Assembly: GCA_946479785.1 (NCBI GenBank)
Contig: CAMLHQ010000113.1
Span: 1 to 8,643 of the forward strand
Reading direction: 5' to 3'
Length of the DNA: 8,643 bases
Source: an uncultured Nitrospira sp.
GTDB lineage: Bacteria > Nitrospirota > Nitrospiria > Nitrospirales > Nitrospiraceae
The position numbers and the translations under genes are program-made. Below are positions 6,271 through 8,643 of this stretch, piece after piece; the stretch's first letter is position 1, and every line of letters begins with the position of its first letter. The notes beneath the pieces are model-generated. The model saw only the letters and a list, made by a program, of their open reading frames with translations. It searched no databases and was not told where the DNA came from.

Positions 6271-6299
6271 TTATCCACAGGCCTAAAAAGTAATCCACA
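6271..6299. promoter_or_regulatory. Pair of DnaA boxes upstream of tatA
   Basis: TTATCCACA at 6271-6279 is the exact high-affinity DnaA-box consensus. TAATCCACA at 6291-6299 differs by one base. They are direct repeats (11 bp shared, T[T/A]ATCCACAGG), exactly 20 bp apart or about two helical turns, so two DnaA molecules would bind the same face. They lie in a 173-bp gap, 3 bp beyond the methyltransferase stop, next to an AT-rich stretch (6241-6270). On the minus strand, downstream, a weak promoter-like pair TTGACT (6250-6245) and TATAGC (6229-6224) with a short 15-bp spacer could drive tatA. The boxes would then be just upstream of that promoter. The match is seen; DnaA binding is inference. 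Confidence 0.5.
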
Positions 6300-6302
6300 G
6301 GA

Positions 6303-7739
6303 TTAGCGGGGACGGATGGAAACGTGGAAGTAATCTACCGGACCGGGTGGCGCAGTGAGGGCGATATGAAATGTCTGAGGATCGTAGCCGACCTCTTCGA
6401 GATCCTTGGAAGCCAGCGTCAATTCTTCTTCGGTGATGTAAGCGACCGTATCCGGCACACCGGCCGGCCTGAGTCCCTCAACCAAGGCGTGAAGTGCGTC
6501 TCGCTCCTCGATCGGCATGTCTGCGCGGATCGGAAAATCGATGCTCACGGCGTACGGACTCTGATAGGTCTCGTTCAAAGCCTTGATGGTCTTGAGCATC
6601 AGCCGATCCTGCTCCCATGGTTCCATTTTCTTTCCCGCCATCGGATGGGTCGCCAGAAGATCCATTAAGGTCAAGACATTGGTTCCCAGACTTCTGCCGA
6701 TGAATTCCCGCTGGCTCTCCATCGAGACTATTCCAGCCTCCATCTGCCTGGCGACTGCTTCAGCGAGGGCGAAGTTGACCATGAAGCTCTGTTGCCCACC
6801 AAACTGGCCTGAACAGGGTTTGTCAGGATCGTTCAAGACCTTGAGATCGGCTGTGCCCGCGTCGAAACTGCTGAACCCTATGGCCCGCGGAGCGAGAAGG
6901 CGTTTCGCCTCCTTGATGCTGGCGTAGGCACCGACGTTCACTGGTACGACCACCTGGTCGTCGATTCGGCGCAGAAACTCCGTAATTGTTTTCCGGTAGG
7001 GCACATCTTTCCATTCTACCGTTCGGTATTCCCGTTCCCACACAAGGTCGTCTAGGAAAGGCGGAAATTGTTTCAGTTGATCGACATCCTTGGCTTCGAA
7101 GGCGCGGATAAATCCGGCCCAATCCTGAATTTTGGCGTGGAGGACGTCGCTGAGATTCGGGCGGAGGAATTCTTCTTCGATCTCGCCGCCTTGGCGCGAC
7201 ATGAGCTTGGTCGGCAAATCGTTCCACAATTCGTTGCAGAACATGCGGTCGACCGATCCATCGGGCAGATCTGCTAGATGATCGACGGTCGATCGAAGCG
7301 ATCGGACGCGATCGCGATGGGCGGCAAGCCCCGGATGGCTCATTGCCGCTTCCAGCACCGCTTGTTCCCAGTCCACCAGTATGTACTGGACACGGGAATA
7401 GACTCGTCCATCCCGATCCAGAGTTTTCACATGGCTCAAAAAACAGGCGGCAAGGTTGCCGTTGCCGGGACCGAGTTCGACGACAATCAAAGCAGGTCGA
7501 GGTTCAGAAGTTCCACTCTGAACCTTCGCCTCAGCCTTTTCACGGGCCGTGACTTTCTCAAAATAATCGGCAGCCAGGGCATGGGCAAGCCGATAATCGG
7601 CAGACGCAAACGTCTGGTAAAACTTGCGGATTTGATCTCCGCGGAAGCGATAGAACAATTGATTGATGTGCGCTTGCCATTGATCGACGGGTTTAAAGTC
7701 ACCGATCAGTTGGGGGAGGGCATCCGCATCCTGTAACAT
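6303..7739 (-). CDS. MidA/DUF185-type class I SAM-dependent methyltransferase
   Basis: This 478-aa cytoplasmic protein has a Rossmann-fold methyltransferase core. SAM-binding motif I is IVVELGPGNGNLA (85-97), followed by the strand YILVDW (119-124), then FCNELWNDLPTKL (167-179), which matches the NE-x-x-D-x-x-P motif of the MidA/NDUFAF7 family (PF02636). A MidA-like N-terminal helix (QIRKFYQTFASADYRLAHAL, 36-55) and a region like the conserved 'DlTaHVdF' segment (FGGQQSFMVNF, 313-323) support this. NDUFAF7 dimethylates an arginine of a complex I subunit; whether this bacterial relative does the same is unknown. It is longer than typical MidA proteins by roughly 100 residues, all at the C-terminus (from about 345), with no motif I recognise there. 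The ATG at 7739 has GAGGAG 11 nt upstream. Tat genes follow on the same strand after 173 bp. Confidence 0.75.
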   Translation of the reverse strand: MLQDADALPQLIGDFKPVDQWQAHINQLFYRFRGDQIRKFYQTFASADYRLAHALAADYFEKVTAREKAEAKVQSGTSEPRPALIVVELGPGNGNLAACFLSHVKTLDRDGRVYSRVQYILVDWEQAVLEAAMSHPGLAAHRDRVRSLRSTVDHLADLPDGSVDRMFCNELWNDLPTKLMSRQGGEIEEEFLRPNLSDVLHAKIQDWAGFIRAFEAKDVDQLKQFPPFLDDLVWEREYRTVEWKDVPYRKTITEFLRRIDDQVVVPVNVGAYASIKEAKRLLAPRAIGFSSFDAGTADLKVLNDPDKPCSGQFGGQQSFMVNFALAEAVARQMEAGIVSMESQREFIGRSLGTNVLTLMDLLATHPMAGKKMEPWEQDRLMLKTIKALNETYQSPYAVSIDFPIRADMPIEERDALHALVEGLRPAGVPDTVAYITEEELTLASKDLEEVGYDPQTFHIALTAPPGPVDYFHVSIRPR

Positions 7740-7829
7740 GATTCAACACGCTCCTCGGTGCGTCATTCCGAAACAGGATGCGGATTCTAACAGATGGCTA
7801 GAAACGGCCGCAACGGCCTGTTCTCCTCC

Positions 7830-7858
7830 TTGACAGCCCCTTTCGAGCGGTGTACGAA
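7830..7858 (+). promoter_or_regulatory. Candidate promoter for the exported-protein/exporter pair
   Basis: A perfect -35 TTGACA (7830-7835) is followed after 17 bp by TACGAA (7853-7858), a poor -10. Transcription would begin close to the ATG at 7864. No Shine-Dalgarno precedes that ATG, so a leaderless message is possible. The -35 is good and the -10 is weak. Confidence 0.35.
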
Positions 7859-7863
7859 CGCGT

Positions 7864-8421
7864 ATGCCTACCCGAGTCCCTGCCTGGTTTTCTCTTCTCG
7901 TAGGTTGCGCTCTTGGAGTTACGGAACTTCTGGCCGAAGAGCTTCCTATCATGAAGAACCCAAGCATCAACGAATTTCAGAACCCATCTGAGGAAAACAC
8001 CTACAATTTCGACGCGCCCCCTCAAGGGATGTTTCGAACCATCACGATGGCGGAAGGATTCGACGAAGAGCTCGGATTCCGTCGGACCCACGAAATCGTC
8101 CCCGTTAAACCGACGGAGCAATTTCACTCCGATGTCTCGGGAATCTTCATCGTGTTCACCCTCCACCAGCACTACCAAGCCTTCCAGGTGTTCGGTCGTT
8201 GTTTTCCCGAATCGGTCCCAGGTCTTGATCCTCGTCAGATGGTTGGCCAGGATGCCATGTATATCGCGCTTGAGGATGAATCCGGATACCTCAAGCTCTC
8301 ACCCCCGCAGGGTCGGTGGAAGCCGGGCCGATACAGAGTGGAGATCCATGCGGGCGAGCAGGTGAACGAAGTGAGTTTGATGGGCACGATGCGGTTTATG
8401 GTGATGGCTGATGGCAGATAG
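7864..8421 (+). CDS. Exported protein of unknown function, possible lipoprotein
   Basis: This 185-aa protein carries an N-terminal export signal. Two readings fit: a lipoprotein signal with lipobox LVGC (12-15, lipid on C15, Ala at +2 favouring the outer membrane), or signal peptidase I cleavage after LLA (22-24). The mature part (for example GIFIVFTLHQHYQAFQVFGR at 93-112) and the ending GRWKPGRYRVEIHAGEQVNE (150-169) then FMVMADGR suggest a small beta-sandwich; I do not recognise the family. The ATG at 7864 is the only in-frame start after a stop at 7831-7833. The last 11 bp overlap the start of the next gene, a probable ABC-exporter membrane protein, which suggests joint function. The gene is divergent from the methyltransferase with 124 bp between. 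Confidence 0.75.
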   Translation: MPTRVPAWFSLLVGCALGVTELLAEELPIMKNPSINEFQNPSEENTYNFDAPPQGMFRTITMAEGFDEELGFRRTHEIVPVKPTEQFHSDVSGIFIVFTLHQHYQAFQVFGRCFPESVPGLDPRQMVGQDAMYIALEDESGYLKLSPPQGRWKPGRYRVEIHAGEQVNEVSLMGTMRFMVMADGR

Positions 8422-8643
8422 GAAGCACCCTCAGAATTACTTTTCCCAATACCGGCTCAGCAACATTGTCCAGGACATTCTGACCCAGCTCGCCTTGCTG
8501 ATTCGGCTGGAGCGCAAAATGTTGTGGATCATCGCGTCGTATGCCGTAGCCATCGGCATGTTCATGCTCTGCGTTCCCATCGCGGTACAGGAACTTGTCA
8601 GCACGTTCTCCTTCGCGATTCAGCCCATGATGATCTTCACGCT
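8411..8643 (+). CDS. Membrane protein resembling the N-terminus of an ABC exporter (partial)
   Basis: An open frame from ATG 8411 runs off the window after 77 residues. It starts MADRKHPQNYFSQYRLSNIV, continues with a basic linker (LIRLERK, 30-36) and then a long hydrophobic stretch (37-60 and on to 77), including VPIAVQELVSTFSFAIQPMM. That segment resembles the first transmembrane helices of ABC-exporter membrane domains (phrases like VPIAVQxLVNTxxFG and LQP), where an ATPase domain normally follows. There is no N-terminal C39 peptidase Cys box in the visible part, although the region before the helices is short. The start overlaps the preceding exported-protein gene by 11 bp, and GGTGATGG lies just upstream of the ATG, so translation is coupled. 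The family call is by resemblance only, since the ATP-binding motifs are beyond the window. Confidence 0.55.
   Translation, partial: MADRKHPQNYFSQYRLSNIVQDILTQLALLIRLERKMLWIIASYAVAIGMFMLCVPIAVQELVSTFSFAIQPMMIFT

Noticed and set aside
6241..6302. Replication origin at the paired DnaA boxes
   Set aside because: Only two boxes are seen and there is no dnaA, dnaN or other origin-linked gene. A regulatory or titration site is the simpler reading.
7798..8178. Minus-strand 126-codon frame opposite the exported protein
   Set aside because: It is antisense to a gene with a clear export signal and overlapping downstream partner, and its own product is rich in Arg and Lys without a domain.
1..8643. 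CRISPR array, insertion sequence, tRNA or phage gene
   Set aside because: No spaced direct-repeat array, no transposase-like or integrase-like frame, and no tRNA-like cloverleaf was visible on either strand.

Overview
The window looks like chromosomal core and near-core DNA of a diderm (Gram-negative) bacterium. A Nitrospira-type member of the Nitrospirota is my best guess. The guess rests on an outer-membrane porin with a signal peptide and aromatic C-terminus, two tandem TatA-type proteins, a ThrH-type HAD phosphatase, a secreted PQQ-type sugar dehydrogenase and a MidA-like methyltransferase, all with moderately GC-rich, even base use. This is pattern recognition from memory, not a database match. 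I see no insertion sequence, integrase, CRISPR array, tRNA or rRNA.

Layout, left to right. A 43-codon C-terminal tail (1-129, +) of an unidentified protein converges on a minus-strand pair: a 121-aa helical unknown (1715 to 1350) whose stop overlaps, as ATGA, the start of a secreted PQQ-dependent sugar dehydrogenase (1353 to 154). Divergent from these, a plus-strand pair encodes a YkgJ-type cysteine-cluster protein (1835-2635) and ThrH (2679-3299). This pair ends at a strong bidirectional hairpin terminator (3311-3343), followed by a second perfect stem-loop (3353-3379), between convergent transcription units.

The right half is mostly minus-strand and reads in the order 7739 to 3399: a MidA/DUF185-type SAM-dependent methyltransferase, a short TatA, a second longer TatA/TatB-like protein, and a 575-aa alginate-export-type porin. 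The 173-bp gap in front of the first tat gene carries an exact DnaA box and a one-mismatch copy exactly 20 bp away. The porin has a textbook ribosome-binding site and a gene-free leader of about 336 bp. Its mature sequence contains eight cysteines in four closely spaced pairs, each in a Gly/Asn/Ser-rich stretch that looks like a surface loop. Divergent from the methyltransferase, a small exported (possibly lipo-) protein (7864-8421) overlaps by 11 bp the start of a membrane protein that resembles the first transmembrane part of an ABC exporter and is cut by the window edge.

Functional reading: much of the window concerns the cell envelope. It holds Tat components, a porin, an exported dehydrogenase and an exported protein coupled to a possible exporter. 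ThrH is the one clear amino-acid-metabolism enzyme. I did not find a convincing wholly new multi-gene system. The best leads are the paired DnaA boxes before the tat genes, the cysteine-paired porin loops, the coupled exported-protein/exporter genes at the right edge, and two promoters placed so close to their start codons that the mRNAs may be leaderless.
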